Shown here piece by piece: positions 49,809-59,174 of a DNA stretch of 64,000 bases (position 1 is its first letter; each line of letters begins with the position of its first letter). Below the pieces are notes generated by a model, which worked only from the letters and a program-made list of their open reading frames with translations, searched no databases and was not told where the DNA came from. This DNA is from Acidimicrobiaceae bacterium (lineage in GTDB: Bacteria; Actinomycetota; Acidimicrobiia; Acidimicrobiales; RAAP-2), in the NCBI GenBank assembly GCA_003132305.1, contig PKXJ01000018.1, positions 130,242 to 194,241 of the forward strand. The letters are read 5' to 3'. The translations under genes were made by a program, and so were the position numbers.

Positions 49809-51926
49809 CTAACAGTGCAACCTCGAAAGTGGCACGACGTGCATGCTCGATGACGAAGTGGCGTCGTTGGGGTAGATCGACTCGCTCCAGATCAGATCGG
49901 ACCGGTTCACGCGTAGAGGGCCCACGGTACTGGATGACGTGGATGACGTCGATGACGCGAAGATCCTTGGGACCTGGCACCACGACGTCGCGGCGGTGCC
50001 GAGGCGAAAAAGCTCCTGGCGTTGGCCCGACGGCGTCGTCACCGACGCGAAGATCGATCCGTCAGGAGCCAGCACCAAGGAGTTATCCATGGGGGCGTTG
50101 TCTGGTCCGTAGTTCATACCGGGAATCAAGGGCAGCGCGTAGTACGACCAGGTCGTACCGGAATTCGTCGATCGCAGTAGTGAGTACTGCGAGGACGGAT
50201 CGAGCAACAACAGATCGTGGTTCGACGTCACGGCGAGCTGTGGGGAGAAGCAACTGTTGACCGTCGTCACCCAGGACGACGTGGTCCACCGGACCCTCGA
50301 GGGCGCCGTCGCGTTCGACGGGCCCAGCAGGAGCGGCTGCATCGAGCCGTTCATGGCACAGTTGCCCCACTGATAGGGACCGAACGTCGCGCACGGTCCC
50401 GTGCTCGGACACCCGAGCGTCGTTGTCGACCAACTCGCACCGCCGTTGGAGGTGACTTCAGCGCGTACCAAGCCGTTGGAGGTTCCCGGTGGAGCATGGT
50501 GTCGGTTGGAGAAGTAACTGTTCGGCCCGGCAAAGAGTGCCAGCACACTGCGTCCTTCGGTTCTGAAGCCAGCGAAATCCTCTAACGAAGTGCCCAGCGG
50601 TGTGGGCACGGTACGCCAGACGGCTCCACTGTCAGTGGTGTAGAGACCCGCAATATAGACGGGTGGCGCGCCCAGGCCGGACGCGGTGTTAAATCCGGCG
50701 TAGACGGTGGCCCGGTATCGCTGATCGAGGAGCACGGTGGCGCACTGAGGATCCGCCGACGGAGAAGAAAAGATCTTGAGAACGGTTCCAGCCAACGCCG
50801 CCCGGACGCCCACGGTGGGAACCGTAATCTCTCTGGGTCCACCGGTGATGTCAAGGCCCGTCGTCTGGCACCAAGCGATGAGATTCGCGTTGCTCTCGGG
50901 GTTGACCGCGGACGGACCGGCCCACGTCGACGACAGAAGGCGAACGCGGCCCAGGTTGGCCCAGGTCTTGCTCTTCGAGACTCGCAAAATCTTGGGAGCC
51001 AGCACCACGTCGTAACCCCCGCTCTTTTGGGTTCGGTTATACGAGAGAGACTTGTACGTCCGATCCTTGTTCGCTGGCGCGACGGAGAGGTCGTAGCCGG
51101 AAGGTTGGCCGATAATCGACTGAAGGGGCACCCACCCGGTCACCTTCACTTCGTCGCCGACCGACGTCGCGGGGGCGCTTAGGCGCAACGTCTCACAGCG
51201 CAGCCCCCGCTCACACCTCGCGGGCTTGGGAGCGTCCAAGTGAATCGTGGTCCGCGCCTCGGCGGGGGTGTAGTCGCACCCCGAAATCGAGCCCAGGCAC
51301 TGGATGCCCACTTCGTAACGGCCGGACCGCAGCGGATGCACCGACACGCCGCTAGCGCTACTGACGAGCCACGCCGTATCGGGCACCACAAGTTTGGTGT
51401 GAAAGGTCGTAGATGATGACCAGTGAAGTTGTACGGACTCTTGAAGGCCCGTCCGACAGCCGTCCCAACAGAGATTGGCCAACGTTGTTTTCTGCGCCGG
51501 CGGTGTGCTCATGTAGCGGCCCGTCACCGACACCGTTTCTCCGGGCGTCGCCGTTCTTGGACGCAACGACAACGAGACGTCGCCGCTGGGGATTGGTGGT
51601 GAGATCGTCGTGGTGGGAGCACCAGACAGCTGTGCTGAGTTGATTAAGTACGTCTGCAGCGCGACCACGAGTGACGAACTGTTCAGGGCGGGTATGCGAA
51701 AACAACCCGTGATGTCGCCGTTGAAGGACTGTTGGACGAAGCCGTTACTCGATGGACACAGTGAACTTGGATCGACGCTCGCGTTAGGAGTGATTGTTCG
51801 CTTCGAGTGAGCGGACGCGGTGCCGCCCAGGGAAGAACCACAGCTCGCAAGAAGAATCGCCGCTACCGTGAGCACGACTCCACTCTGGATCACGGCCCTG
51901 GTTCGGAGCATTCTCAAGTCCGGCAT
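49809..51926 (-). CDS. Secreted lipoprotein with sialidase/BNR-like repeats
   Basis: 705 residues from ATG 51926 (GTGGAG upstream; the track start 30 codons earlier is rejected). The signal ends in a lipobox, ILLASCG, so the protein is probably a lipoprotein on the outer face of the membrane. The N-terminal half (100-360) has three Ig-like or beta-sandwich stretches (ATPGETVSVTGRYMS; PATSVGDEVKVTGWVP). The C-terminal half carries BNR/sialidase-type repeats (TTDSGAVWRTVPTP, TSNGGASWSTTTLG, STNSGTTWSYYALP), implying a beta-propeller. No catalytic residues are evident; binding or scaffolding is likely. Confidence 0.78.
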   Translation of the reverse strand: MPDLRMLRTRAVIQSGVVLTVAAILLASCGSSLGGTASAHSKRTITPNASVDPSSLCPSSNGFVQQSFNGDITGCFRIPALNSSSLVVALQTYLINSAQLSGAPTTTISPPIPSGDVSLSLRPRTATPGETVSVTGRYMSTPPAQKTTLANLCWDGCRTGLQESVQLHWSSSTTFHTKLVVPDTAWLVSSASGVSVHPLRSGRYEVGIQCLGSISGCDYTPAEARTTIHLDAPKPARCERGLRCETLRLSAPATSVGDEVKVTGWVPLQSIIGQPSGYDLSVAPANKDRTYKSLSYNRTQKSGGYDVVLAPKILRVSKSKTWANLGRVRLLSSTWAGPSAVNPESNANLIAWCQTTGLDITGGPREITVPTVGVRAALAGTVLKIFSSPSADPQCATVLLDQRYRATVYAGFNTASGLGAPPVYIAGLYTTDSGAVWRTVPTPLGTSLEDFAGFRTEGRSVLALFAGPNSYFSNRHHAPPGTSNGLVRAEVTSNGGASWSTTTLGCPSTGPCATFGPYQWGNCAMNGSMQPLLLGPSNATAPSRVRWTTSSWVTTVNSCFSPQLAVTSNHDLLLLDPSSQYSLLRSTNSGTTWSYYALPLIPGMNYGPDNAPMDNSLVLAPDGSIFASVTTPSGQRQELFRLGTAATSWCQVPRIFASSTSSTSSSTVGPLRVNRSDLIWSESIYPNDATSSSSMHVVPLSRLHC

Positions 51927-52254
51927 CGCGCAACTCCACGGGGTATCGGCCTCGCTGTTGGGGCTTCGCGCGAACTGCGAAACGACCCCAGTGAAGCTGG
52001 CGCCACGGGGCGCCACTGACTTCTCGCCCCGTCAACCACGTCGAACCACACCTTCATGAAACTACCTTGAAAGCGTGAAGAAGAGTTGCGCACGCACATC
52101 CGAGAGAGGTTCTCAAAATGGGGCGTCGGCGCTGTGTCGAGCTCTTCGTCATCGAGATCGTCCAAACGAGGAGTTACGCCGACGAGTCGGTTTCGACGGG
52201 CTCGAAGATTGGCCCGGAAACGCAGTCGGTACGCCGCGGGTGTAGAAACCTATA

Positions 52255-52509
52255 GTGAAAATAAAGTTGGACTTGCACGATATCTACAACCGAGGGGAAG
52301 AGCTCGATCGTGCGCTGCGAAATGTCATCGACGAGGCGATCGAGAAGAAGGCTCGGTTGGTGGAGATTATCCCCGGCAAGGGCAGCGGCCAGTTAAAGAA
52401 ACGAGTGCTGCGTTTCCTGGATCAGAAGGAGATCAAGGTTCTCTACCATCGCGTCGAGAAGGACTCGCACAACTACGGCCGGGTGTTCGTCCATTTCCGA
52501 CCGAAGTGA
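52255..52509 (+). CDS. Stand-alone Smr-domain protein
   Basis: 84 residues, GTG start without ribosome-binding site. LDLHDIYNRGEELDRALRNVIDEAIEKKARLVEIIPGKGSGQLKKRVLRFL includes the Smr DLH motif and the GKGxGxLK motif (as IPGKGSGQLK). It is the isolated small MutS-related domain, which is a nuclease or RNA/DNA-binding module in MutS2 and stand-alone proteins. The usual catalytic motif is kept. It converges with the oxidoreductase gene, 11 bp apart. Confidence 0.88.
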   Translation: MKIKLDLHDIYNRGEELDRALRNVIDEAIEKKARLVEIIPGKGSGQLKKRVLRFLDQKEIKVLYHRVEKDSHNYGRVFVHFRPK

Positions 52510-52520
52510 GATTCTGGTCT

Positions 52521-53633
52521 TCAACCGAGGGACTGGGGATCCACCCCGATGCCGCCGTAGGTACTGCTCTCGTACGCGGCCAGCGCCACGCGCAGAACGT
52601 GCGTCGCTTCCTCAGCTCCCCACCAGAGCGGGCCTTCACCGTGATGCAGCCAACGAAGCCAGTGACGACCGGAGTCGCGAAAGCTACTCGCCCAGTCGTC
52701 ATCGAGCGCGTGAAACGCGCGCGTCTCTCCGTCGAGGTAGATCTCGAGACTGGGCTGTTGAAGACCGCGACCGGTGCATCGATTCACGCGAGCAAATCCC
52801 CGTCGGCCCGTAACCTCCCAGCGTTCGTCGTTGGAGTAGTAGTCGGAGCGCAGGTACATGTCGACGGCGAGCGTGATATCCCACACGCCTCGGACTCCGT
52901 TGACGTGTTCCCAGAGGACCGTCGTCGGGGCGTCGATTTCGACACCCGGCACGACCGCGGTTGAGCCGACCCAGGCTCGCACTTCCCTGATGGGACCGAA
53001 GAGCCAAATCGCCGTGGAGAGCTTGTGCCAACCGTCGTCGAACAGCAAGGTGCCTCGCCCGAGTTGGGCTTGTTCGAACTGATGTTGGTACGTGTCGCCC
53101 GGCACCTCCCAACCACCGCGGCCGCTGGCGACCATCTTCAAGTGATACCCACTGATCGTGCCGAGCGCCCCGGAATCGACGACCTCCTTGAGTTTGCGTA
53201 ACGGCTCGTAAAAGAGGTAGTTCTCCATCACCCTAAGTTGGCGGTCGTTGGCGCGGGCCGCGTCCAATATCCGCTGGGCGCTGGGCAGGTCGATGGTCAT
53301 GGGCTTTTGCAGGTTGACGTGCCAGTGATTGTCCAGGCACTGGGTGACCCCCTCTTCGTGCAGGGCAATGGGCAGAAGTACTTCCACCGCGTCGACACCT
53401 AAACCACTCGAGGCCAACTCTTCGACCGATCGGAACGCGCGAGCCTCGGGCCAGTCGACTTGTCGTTGGGCCCGTCGTTCGTCGCTCGGGTCCACGATGG
53501 CCACCACGTGGACGTCGTCATTGTCGACGTAGCCACGCATATTGAGGTCGTAGATTCTGCCGAGACCAACAAATGCCGCGCGAACTGGGCGATCGAACGG
53601 CGTGAAACTCGTCGGTGGCGCACTTTCATTCAT
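52521..53633 (-). CDS. Gfo/Idh/MocA family oxidoreductase
   Basis: 370 residues. The N-terminal Rossmann domain has AFVGLGRIYDLN (a shortened G-x-G-x-x motif) and VVAIVDPSDERR. The catalytic EKP position reads NLQKPMTID, with Gln for Glu. The C-terminal domain (130-350) is the usual beta sheet, with DDGWHKLSTAIWLFG containing the conserved Gxxx(D/H)xxD-like histidine. A TACTAT hexamer lies 5 nt before ATG, suggesting a leaderless message. It oxidises or reduces a sugar or similar alcohol with NAD(P); substrate unknown. Confidence 0.85.
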   Translation of the reverse strand: MNESAPPTSFTPFDRPVRAAFVGLGRIYDLNMRGYVDNDDVHVVAIVDPSDERRAQRQVDWPEARAFRSVEELASSGLGVDAVEVLLPIALHEEGVTQCLDNHWHVNLQKPMTIDLPSAQRILDAARANDRQLRVMENYLFYEPLRKLKEVVDSGALGTISGYHLKMVASGRGGWEVPGDTYQHQFEQAQLGRGTLLFDDGWHKLSTAIWLFGPIREVRAWVGSTAVVPGVEIDAPTTVLWEHVNGVRGVWDITLAVDMYLRSDYYSNDERWEVTGRRGFARVNRCTGRGLQQPSLEIYLDGETRAFHALDDDWASSFRDSGRHWLRWLHHGEGPLWWGAEEATHVLRVALAAYESSTYGGIGVDPQSLG

Positions 53634-53768
53634 GCCAAATAGTAATGGGCGTTTGCCGGTAGCGACTGGTAACAGTCAATGCCGGCATCATGTCGAAGCA
53701 CCGTGGCGCCCTCATCGAAGTTCGAGCACACCGACAACGTTCAGGTCCGTCAGCGTGAAGGGCGCAAT

Positions 53769-54704
53769 CTAGTCGTTGGGTGAAAAGCGTTGCGACGAGC
53801 GATGACGCCACTGTGCGTAGCGACCGTGTCCCTTCAGTAGTTGCGTCTCGGGAGTCACCTCGTGCATGGTCGTTACGAGCGCTGACGTGGAAAGACCGAG
53901 CGCGCCGAGAATCATCACGACGAGCGAGAGGACCTCCAGCGAAGCGAACAGCGGTCCCCCGTGGAGATTCTCACCGTAGAGAACGTGGCCAATGAAAATC
54001 GAGACAAACGGATTCACCAAAATGAGCGTCGACTGCGACGCGGCGAAGGGTCCCACTCGAAAGGCCGCCTGCATGATGAGAAAGGAACCGAGCCCGGTCA
54101 CGCACAGTGCGTACAACTGCCACGAGCTAAACAGTGCTCCCCATCCCATGACGAGGACGTTGGTCGTGGACTTCGTAATCGCCGAAAGGAGCGCGAAGCC
54201 GACGGACGCTCCGGCTCCCAGTAGCAGGGCTTGGCGCCAGGGGGGTCCGCGGCGCGCGAGGACCACGAAGAACGCCACGCAAAGTACGGTGACCAACGCC
54301 GCGACGAGCCAAAGATCGTTGGAGGGAACCTTCGAGCCCACCGTGGGCGCCGACAGAAACAAGAACGCACCCAGACCGACGGCGGTCGCGAACGCGGCGA
54401 CAAAGTCTCTGGGGCGCAGGGGCGTAGCGAACCAGAGCCACAGTATGAAGACCAGTATCACCAACTCACTCACCATCAGCGGCTGGACGACGTTCAGCGT
54501 GCCCAAGTGCAACGCGACCGCTTGGGACGCGTAACCCAGCGCCATAATGGCGAAACCAAGAATCCAAATCGGCCGACGCAACATATGGCGTACGAGACCC
54601 ATTGACGGACCGTTGGTTGGCGGCGCGTCCTCAACGCCGAGTCGCTGACAGATGCTGGCGATGGCGTTGGCGAACGCCGCGAGAAGGGCCAAACAGATAA
54701 CCAC
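53769..54704 (-). CDS. DMT-type transporter (EamA-like)
   Basis: 311 residues with about ten hydrophobic segments: two EamA-like halves (first about 1-120, second about 130-290). VICLALLAAFANAIASICQRLGVEDAPP at the N-terminus and GSFLIMQAAFRVGPFAASQSTLILVNPFVSIFIGHVLYGENLHGG in the second half are typical of the actinobacterial DMT subgroup resembling NIPA/SMR-type transporters. A small metabolite exporter is likely; substrate unknown. The C-terminal 35 residues are polar. Confidence 0.85.
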   Translation of the reverse strand: MVICLALLAAFANAIASICQRLGVEDAPPTNGPSMGLVRHMLRRPIWILGFAIMALGYASQAVALHLGTLNVVQPLMVSELVILVFILWLWFATPLRPRDFVAAFATAVGLGAFLFLSAPTVGSKVPSNDLWLVAALVTVLCVAFFVVLARRGPPWRQALLLGAGASVGFALLSAITKSTTNVLVMGWGALFSSWQLYALCVTGLGSFLIMQAAFRVGPFAASQSTLILVNPFVSIFIGHVLYGENLHGGPLFASLEVLSLVVMILGALGLSTSALVTTMHEVTPETQLLKGHGRYAQWRHRSSQRFSPND

Positions 54705-54894
54705 CGCCTGAGCCTACGGTCACTTTGGCTCTTCGACGCTGACGCCGTTCACGAGTGCAACAAAAGTTCAAGTCGCCCAAGGTGCCGATGTTGAAGGTCG
54801 GTCTCAATACACATTCAATGACCCGAGGAACTTCGTTCGTTGATGAGTTCTTCGCGCGACGACGTAGATTGAGAGCAACAGTCAAAGGAGAGTC

Positions 54895-56307
54895 GTGCCT
54901 TTTAACCTCGCGGAACTGTTGGAACAGCGTCACGGCGAAAACTTCCAACTCCATAACCAGTACCTCAACCCCCAGTTGACCAAGGTGGTCAAGACCCTCG
55001 GATTTGACCGCTTTTACGAGCGTGGTGAGGGTTGCTATCTCTACGACGACGAGGGCAAGCGCTACCTGGATATGTTGAGTGGTTTTGGCGTTTTCGCCCT
55101 CGGCCGAAGTCACCCGGTGATCAAAGACGCGCTGCGCCAAGCGATTGAAGCCGATCTGCCCAACATGGTCCAAATGGACTGTGCCCTCTTGCCGGGCCTG
55201 TTGGCCGAACAGTTAGTGACGCGCAGCCCCGACACAATCGAACGGGCGGTCTTTTGCAACTCCGGCGCCGAAGCCGTCGAAGTCGCGATCAAATTCGCCC
55301 GAGCGAGTACCGGTCGAGGGCGAATTTGCTACTTCGCTCACGCCTTTCACGGCCTCACGACGGGAGCGATGGCGCTCAACGGTTCCGCCGAGTTCAAGAC
55401 CGGCTTCGGCCCCCTGCTCCCGGGTGCCACGGAGATTCCCTTTGGCGATCTCGACACCTTAAAAGACGAGCTTCGCCGCGGCGACGTCGCCGCACTGATC
55501 GTGGAACCTATTCAGGGCAAGGGTGTGTACGAGCTCGACGGCGAACTCTGGCGCGAGATAGAGTCCGCGGTCCACCACGCGGGCGCGCTCTTCATTTGCG
55601 ACGAAGTACAGACGGGCCTCGGACGCACCGGCCGGTTTTACGCCTTCGAGCACTACGGCTTGAACCCCGACATCATCACCGTCTCCAAGGCTCTCTCGGG
55701 GGGCTACGTCCCGGTGGGCGCGATGCTCACGAGTGACAAAATCCTTCGCAAGGTCTACAGCTCCATGGACCGGGCCATGGTTCACTCGACGACTTTTAAG
55801 GGCAACCAGTTGGCCATGGTGGCCGGCCTCGCCACGTTGTCCGTCTTTGACGATGCACACATTGTCGAACACGCCGCGGCGATGGGCGACGTGTGGCGCC
55901 AACGGCTCGAAGAGCTCGCTGCTCGACACGAGTTCTTGCACGTCGTGCGCGGACGCGGACAGATGATCGGCGTGGTCTTTGGTCCGCCGACCTCGCGCGG
56001 GGCAAAGCGACGGTGGAGGACGGTCGAAGCCGCGCGTACGGCCATGTTTTCCCAGTCCCTGGTCGTGCCGTTATTTCACCGGTACGGAATATTGACCCAA
56101 GTCGCCGCCGACGGCGTCAACGTCATCAAGTTGTTACCACCCCTCATCGCCGGCGAGACTGAAATCGATCTCTTCGTCGACGCCCTGGACGAACTGCTAC
56201 GCGACGCCGAGAGCAGCAGTCGCTGGCTGAGGGAGTTTGGGGTCACTCTGGCCAAAGGCACCATGAAACGGACCCGATCGTCGGCCAACGCGAGAGCCAC
56301 GAGGTGA
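54895..56307 (+). CDS. Class III PLP-dependent aminotransferase
   Basis: 470 residues, GTG start with AAAGGAGAGTC upstream. Motifs: YLYDDEGKRYLDMLSGFGVFALGRSHP, FCNSGAEAVEVAIKFARASTGRG, YFAHAFHGLTTGAM, FICDEVQTGLGRTGRFYAFEHYGLNPDIITVSKALSGGYVPVGAML, with the PLP lysine in SKALSGG. It belongs to the acetylornithine/ornithine/GABA aminotransferase class. Its stop overlaps the GTG of the next gene. Substrate not determined: the coupling with an HpnA-like reductase makes a lipid or hopanoid side-chain amination (HpnO-like) an attractive but unproven idea. Confidence 0.88.
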   Translation: MPFNLAELLEQRHGENFQLHNQYLNPQLTKVVKTLGFDRFYERGEGCYLYDDEGKRYLDMLSGFGVFALGRSHPVIKDALRQAIEADLPNMVQMDCALLPGLLAEQLVTRSPDTIERAVFCNSGAEAVEVAIKFARASTGRGRICYFAHAFHGLTTGAMALNGSAEFKTGFGPLLPGATEIPFGDLDTLKDELRRGDVAALIVEPIQGKGVYELDGELWREIESAVHHAGALFICDEVQTGLGRTGRFYAFEHYGLNPDIITVSKALSGGYVPVGAMLTSDKILRKVYSSMDRAMVHSTTFKGNQLAMVAGLATLSVFDDAHIVEHAAAMGDVWRQRLEELAARHEFLHVVRGRGQMIGVVFGPPTSRGAKRRWRTVEAARTAMFSQSLVVPLFHRYGILTQVAADGVNVIKLLPPLIAGETEIDLFVDALDELLRDAESSSRWLREFGVTLAKGTMKRTRSSANARATR

Positions 56308-57374
56308 GCGGCAAGCTTCGTCGCGGCGACCGCGTCGTCGTCACGGGCGCCGCGGGCTTCATTGGCTCGGCCGTGACGCGCGCCCTGCTCCGTCGGGGTG
56401 TCCACGTCGTGGCCCTCTTAGAGCCGGGCGCCGCGACCTCGAATCTGGACGGCCATGACGTGGAACGACTCGACGTCGACATCACCAAGGCGCGGGGGTT
56501 GAACGAAGCTTTCGAAGGAGCGCGCTACTGCTTTCACCTCGCCGCGAAATTTGGATTTTGGCCCAAGGATCCGACGAGCTTCTACGGCGTCAACGTCGAG
56601 GGAAGTCGAAACGTCGTGCGCGCGGCCACGGCGGCCGGCGTAGAGCGAACCGTCTACACGTCAACCGTCGCCACTTTGGGTCTTTGGCAAACCAAGTCCG
56701 GACGACCTTCGAACGAAGATGACGTCGCCGATCTCTCGCACCTCTACGGAAACTACAAACAAACCAAGTACGTAGCCGAGCACGAAGTGCTGCGACTCGC
56801 TGCCGCGGGTGCGCCGCTGGTGCTCGTACTGCCCACGATGCCACACGGTCCCTTCGACCATCGTCCTACACCATCGGGGAAAGTCGTCCTCGATTATCTG
56901 AATGGGAGAATGCCTGGTTACGTCGACACGGCAATGAACGTTGCCCACGTCGACGACCTCGCCGAAGGCCACCTCTTGGCGCTCGAGAAGGGTTCGCAGG
57001 GGCGAAGCTACATCTGCGGCGGCGACAACATCACGATGGCCGAGATGCTCGAGATGCTGTCGAACGTGACCGGACTGCCCCCCGCCCAGCGACGCTTCCC
57101 ATCGATGTTTCCAATGATCGCCGGGCGTGCGTCGCAGTTCGTGGAAGGTGGACTTCTCCGTAAGGAACCGAGAGTTAGCCTCGAGGCCGCACAAATGGCG
57201 ACGACCACCATGACGTTCGACGATTCGAGAGCGCGAAGTGAACTCGGTTACCACTCACGCCCGGCGGTCTGGGCTCTTTACGAATCCGCCCAATGGTTCG
57301 TCGACCACGGTTACGTTAGGGCGGACCGCGTGAACATGGTGCGCTGGAACGAGCCCCAAAAGTACTCGGATTGA
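56304..57374 (+). CDS. NAD-dependent epimerase/dehydratase, HpnA/dihydroflavonol reductase-like
   Basis: 356 residues, extended SDR. VVTGAAGFIGSAVTRALLRRG carries the GxxGxxG nucleotide site. CFHLAAKFGFWPKDPTSFYGVNVEGSRNVVRAA and VYTSTVATLGLW are typical of the HpnA/3-beta-HSD branch. The active site is YKQTK (YxxxK) in GNYKQTKYVAEHEVL. It is translationally coupled to the aminotransferase. The pair is likely to work on one pathway; the reaction is not known. Confidence 0.87.
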   Translation: MSGKLRRGDRVVVTGAAGFIGSAVTRALLRRGVHVVALLEPGAATSNLDGHDVERLDVDITKARGLNEAFEGARYCFHLAAKFGFWPKDPTSFYGVNVEGSRNVVRAATAAGVERTVYTSTVATLGLWQTKSGRPSNEDDVADLSHLYGNYKQTKYVAEHEVLRLAAAGAPLVLVLPTMPHGPFDHRPTPSGKVVLDYLNGRMPGYVDTAMNVAHVDDLAEGHLLALEKGSQGRSYICGGDNITMAEMLEMLSNVTGLPPAQRRFPSMFPMIAGRASQFVEGGLLRKEPRVSLEAAQMATTTMTFDDSRARSELGYHSRPAVWALYESAQWFVDHGYVRADRVNMVRWNEPQKYSD

Positions 57375-57642
57375 TTCCCTCGATTCATTTGACGGCGACA
57401 CTTCAATAACAGAGAATCCATACTCCCCTGCGCGTCGCTCACGACTTTGACTCTTGGCCCGTTGCCCGTCATCGACAAGCCCCTCTGATTCCAGGTACCT
57501 TCAAATGAGCGCTTACTAGGATGTGGCTCATCGCCAAGAGATCATCGTTTCATCCGCGAATCGCCACTGATTCCTTCATTCGAGTGCTGGAGGTTGCCGT
57601 CACTGCTTCTCAATACAGCTCGGCGCTCGAGGTCGGATCCCT

Positions 57643-58791
57643 ATGAGATTGGCTTCGCGCAAGACCCTAGAAAAGGGCAGAAGCTACTTCATTAGGACCA
57701 ACCTCAGTGTTCTCACGCTGGTCACGGTCCTGATCAGTCCGTTGCTACTGGCCGATCCTTCGGGCGCCAGTCAATCCCTCACTCCTCAACAGACCCAAAC
57801 GCCGCTCTTTGGGGTTGGCGTGGCGCGATGCACTTTCGTTGATCGCACCCGTGGCGTACTCAACTATTCGACGACGCCGCCTTCCATACTGACGAAATCT
57901 CGAACGCTCGTCACCGAGATTAGATATCCGACCCAGTTCGTGGCGGGAGGCCCGGTCCAAGCCAACGGGGCCAAACCCGTTCCGCGAAGTGGCGGCTATC
58001 CCCTGATCGTGTTCGCGCACGGCTACGACGTCACGCCCGACACGTACGCAGATCTGCTGAACGCGTGGGTTCGCGCGGGCTTCGTCGTGGCCTCGCCCTT
58101 CTTCCCCGACGAGAACAAGTTCGCCGTCGCGGCACAACGTGGGGCCAACACCGAGGACGATATCCGCAATGAGCCCGCGGACCTCACCTTCGTGACCCGT
58201 TCGGTTCTCAATGCGTCCGCCAATCAGTCGCCCGGTTGCGGCATCGTGAGTGGACTGATTGCAGCATCGGAACTTGGCCTCGCTGGACACTCCGACGGGG
58301 CGACGGCCGTCGGTCTTCTCGCTTACGCGCGCGGCGCCGATCCCCAGGGCGTGAGTTACGCCAGCTTGCGTGCAGGGCTCGACTATCGGGCCGTCGTCAT
58401 CATGTCGGCTGAGGAGGATCGGGCCCAAAGCTACGCAAGCGAGGCGAGCGACCCCGCGCTGTTAGTTATCCAGAGTGCCGCTGATCAATGTAACCCGATT
58501 CGAAATTCCGTGAAACTCTACGGCGATATTCATCAGTCCAACAAGTGGTTTCTCGAACTGCGTACCGCCCACCACCTCCCTCCGTTTGATGGCGCCGACG
58601 TGGCGGCCTTTCGAGTTGTCGCGGACTCGTCGACGCGCTTTTATCGGACATCTCTTCAAGGGGCGACCCCGGCGATCAGCCTCTTCCACTACGGGAATGA
58701 AAGTCCTCAAGTCGCTCGGATGTTTAGTGGCGGGAACGGTCCAAATTTGACCAACGCCCCGAACATTCCAGAGAGTTGTGGCCCAAATTAA
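57643..58791 (+). CDS. Secreted alpha/beta hydrolase
   Basis: 382 residues with GAGGTCGG upstream of ATG and a signal peptide (SVLTLVTVLISPLLLADPSGASQ). The alpha/beta hydrolase fold shows YPLIVFAHGYDVTPDTYADLLNAWVRAGFVVASPFFP (HG oxyanion region), nucleophile elbow GLAGHSDGATAVGLL (Ser in GHSDG), an Asp in ALLVIQSAADQC and His in AHHLPP. This fits the chlorophyllase/PAF-acetylhydrolase/dienelactone-hydrolase-like secreted esterases of actinobacteria. Substrate unknown. Confidence 0.86.
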   Translation: MRLASRKTLEKGRSYFIRTNLSVLTLVTVLISPLLLADPSGASQSLTPQQTQTPLFGVGVARCTFVDRTRGVLNYSTTPPSILTKSRTLVTEIRYPTQFVAGGPVQANGAKPVPRSGGYPLIVFAHGYDVTPDTYADLLNAWVRAGFVVASPFFPDENKFAVAAQRGANTEDDIRNEPADLTFVTRSVLNASANQSPGCGIVSGLIAASELGLAGHSDGATAVGLLAYARGADPQGVSYASLRAGLDYRAVVIMSAEEDRAQSYASEASDPALLVIQSAADQCNPIRNSVKLYGDIHQSNKWFLELRTAHHLPPFDGADVAAFRVVADSSTRFYRTSLQGATPAISLFHYGNESPQVARMFSGGNGPNLTNAPNIPESCGPN

Positions 58792-59137
58792 CAGTTGATC
58801 CGCATAACTCGAATGGTGGGCCCGTGTTCTGTTCAGTTACTGTCGCGCTTCCCCCATCACCAACCAAGTGTGGCGAAGGGGACTCCGACATATTCTCGAA
58901 GTACCAGACGGCTACGTTCGCTGGCGCAACCGTACTCACCTGGATTGAACGAAACCCCGTCGTCGCCGAAGTTGGTGTCGGGCTTCGACAACGTAGCGCA
59001 GTTGTTGGAACGATCGGACACGCGAAACAAGGGACTGCGCCAGAATTGCTGGACTCCTAACGTGGTGAGCATTCCACCCCGCGTTGCCGGACGTACACGA
59101 TGATGAGGACTTTCCGCCAGGCTGTCGCTAACAGTAC
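58792..59137. other. Gap without a supported gene
   Basis: Several overlapping short frames exist on both strands, but none has a ribosome-binding site or family resemblance. It separates the secreted hydrolase gene from the TetR operon promoter. Confidence 0.45.
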
Positions 59138-59166
59138 TTGACAAAACTTTAACGTTGTGCAAGTAT
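59138..59166 (+). promoter_or_regulatory. Sigma-70-type promoter of the TetR operon
   Basis: TTGACA (59138-59143), a 17-bp spacer, then AAGTAT (59161-59166), 8 bp before the TetR ATG at 59175. ACTTG and CAAGT flank the spacer as an imperfect inverted repeat, which may be an autoregulatory operator. Confidence 0.6.
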
Positions 59167-59174
59167 CTCGAACA

